Origin: JBBROS01 sp038229135
Lineage (GTDB): Bacteria > Pseudomonadota > Alphaproteobacteria > Acetobacterales > Acetobacteraceae
Assembly: GCA_038229135.1 (NCBI GenBank)
Contig: JBBROS010000015.1
Coordinates: 22,636 to 86,635 of the forward strand
Length of the DNA stretch: 64,000 bases
Direction: 5' to 3'
Shown here piece by piece: positions 63,389 to 64,000 of the stretch (within the stretch, counting starts at the first letter, position 1; the number at the start of each line of letters is the position of its first letter). Both the position numbers and the translations under genes were made by a program. The notes beneath the pieces are model-generated. The model saw nothing but the letters and a program-made list of their open reading frames with translations. It was not told the origin of the DNA and did not search any database.

Positions 63389-64000
63389 ATGCTGGACGGG
63401 TCCTGCCATGCCAGCGTGGCGGCCGAACCGGGGAGCGTCCGGTTCGGCCGCTTCATCCTGCACGCCAAGCAGCGGCTGCTGCTGCGGGACGGCCGGCCGA
63501 TCGAGCTCGGCAACCGGGCCTTCGACGTGCTGATCGTGCTGGCCGGCTCGGGCGGCGCGCTGGTCACGAAGGCCGCGCTGCTGGACCGCGTGTGGTCGGG
63601 CGTTGCGGTGGAGGAGAACAACCTGCAGGTGCAGGTCTCGACCCTGCGGCGCGTGCTGGGGCCGGACCGGGGCTGGATCATCACGGTGCCGGGGCGCGGC
63701 TATCGGTTCATGGGCACGATTGTGCAGATGGGCGTGCAGATGGGCGTGCAGATGGGCGTGCAGATGGGCGTGCAGATGGGCGCGCAGATGGGCGCGCAGA
63801 TGGGCGGGGGGCCGGGTGCGGTGGCGGACGGCCCGGCGCGGCCTGGCGCATGCGCCGCTCCGTTGCTGTCGGTCATCGTACTGCCTTTCGCGGGGCGGCA
63901 CGCGGGGGAGGCCGAAGGGGCCGCGCTGGAGGGCATTGCGGAGGGGATCACCGACAGCCTGACCACGGACCTCGCGCGGACCTTGCCGGCCAGCCGCGTG
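63389..64000 (+). CDS. Winged-helix (OmpR/CadC-type) regulator with TolB-like domain, 3' end cut off
   Basis: The first 204 residues of a larger protein, cut by the window end. Residues 17-108 are an OmpR/PhoB-type winged helix (FGRFILHAKQRLLLRDGRPI, LLDRVWSGVAVEENNLQVQV, GWIITVPGRGYRF). Residues 112-139 are VQMG x5 and AQMG x2 encoded by 12-bp repeats. From about 163 a TolB-like/adenylate-cyclase-associated region begins (LSVIVLPFAGRHAGE, EGITDSLTTDLART), as in CadC-like and TPR-containing regulators. The ATG at 63389 is 17 bp after the AhpD-like stop; GGGGCGGGGC precedes it. It may control or be cotranscribed with that gene. Confidence 0.85.
   Translation, partial: MLDGSCHASVAAEPGSVRFGRFILHAKQRLLLRDGRPIELGNRAFDVLIVLAGSGGALVTKAALLDRVWSGVAVEENNLQVQVSTLRRVLGPDRGWIITVPGRGYRFMGTIVQMGVQMGVQMGVQMGVQMGAQMGAQMGGGPGAVADGPARPGACAAPLLSVIVLPFAGRHAGEAEGAALEGIAEGITDSLTTDLARTLPASRV
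63722..63805. repeat. In-frame minisatellite, 7 x 12 bp, in the winged-helix regulator gene
   Basis: Five identical GTGCAGATGGGC units followed by two GCGCAGATGGGC units. They encode VQMG and AQMG tetrapeptides in the linker between the DNA-binding and TolB-like domains. The perfect identity points to recent expansion. Confidence 0.97.

Noticed and set aside
63722..63805. CRISPR-like array
   Set aside because: The repeats are 12 bp, contiguous and in frame, with no spacers.

Overview
The window is very GC-rich DNA with strong G/C preference at third codon positions. Genes are packed with 4-bp start/stop overlaps (ATGA, GTGA), several GTG and TTG starts, and many predicted Tat-type signal peptides. 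The gene set suggests an alphaproteobacterium, most likely an environmental, heterotrophic member of the Acetobacteraceae (Roseomonas-like). It includes dipeptide-type ABC systems, many solute-binding proteins, a CaiB/BaiF CoA-transferase, an aromatic-ring dioxygenase, a PQQ-type sugar dehydrogenase with cytochrome c, and an HDAC-xseB-ispA-tlyA cluster. This placement is an inference from gene content; there is no rRNA gene.

Layout. 1-3.1 kb: the start of a nitrate/sulfonate-type ABC ATPase, a MetE-like methyltransferase and an orphan branched-chain-type binding protein. 3.1-8.1 kb: a leftward peptide-ABC operon (fused ATPases, two permeases, SMP-30 lactonase) with no binding protein. 8.3-11.9 kb: a rightward acyl-CoA operon (crotonase, CaiB, LysR, VOC epimerase-like). 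11.8-15.2 kb: a leftward aromatic dioxygenase operon (alpha, beta, ferredoxin) ending in an ATP-grasp gene. 15.3-20.8 kb: a PIG-L-like protein, two paralogous peptide-type binding proteins without permeases, and two SDRs. 21-28.5 kb: a compositionally different accessory block beside tRNA-Thr, holding a TAXI binding protein, an ExeA-like AAA/Sel1 membrane protein, an SGNH esterase and a GH3 glycosidase. 28.7-34.5 kb: tRNA-Thr, tlyA, ispA, xseB, a histone-deacetylase-family gene, tusA, a ROK kinase and dinB. 34.5-41.4 kb: a complete gsi/dpp-like peptide ABC operon ending in an isoaspartyl peptidase, interrupted by a DUF559 nuclease gene that lies between two GC-rich palindromes. 41.5-48.7 kb: cytochrome c with a sugar dehydrogenase, DUF3179, DUF1203 and an ATPase-less peptide ABC operon. 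48.8-64 kb: mixed genes, including creatininase, an SDR lacking its catalytic Tyr, peroxiredoxin, a cytochrome b/molybdoenzyme pair, LysR regulators, DUF2891, DUF427, a methyltransferase, a serine hydrolase, a glycosyltransferase, siroheme synthase, an AhpD-like protein and a truncated winged-helix regulator.

Two dispersed palindromic repeat families run through the window, one an ~90-bp REP-like element and one a C/G-rich hairpin. They sit between genes, form the 3' ends of two coding regions, abut the tlyA start, and flank the DUF559 gene. At least five genes also carry perfect or near-perfect in-frame tandem repeats (12-, 15- or 18-bp units), an unusual density of coding minisatellites. 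No CRISPR array, IS transposase, integrase or replication origin was seen. No gene-free stretch exceeds 300 bases.
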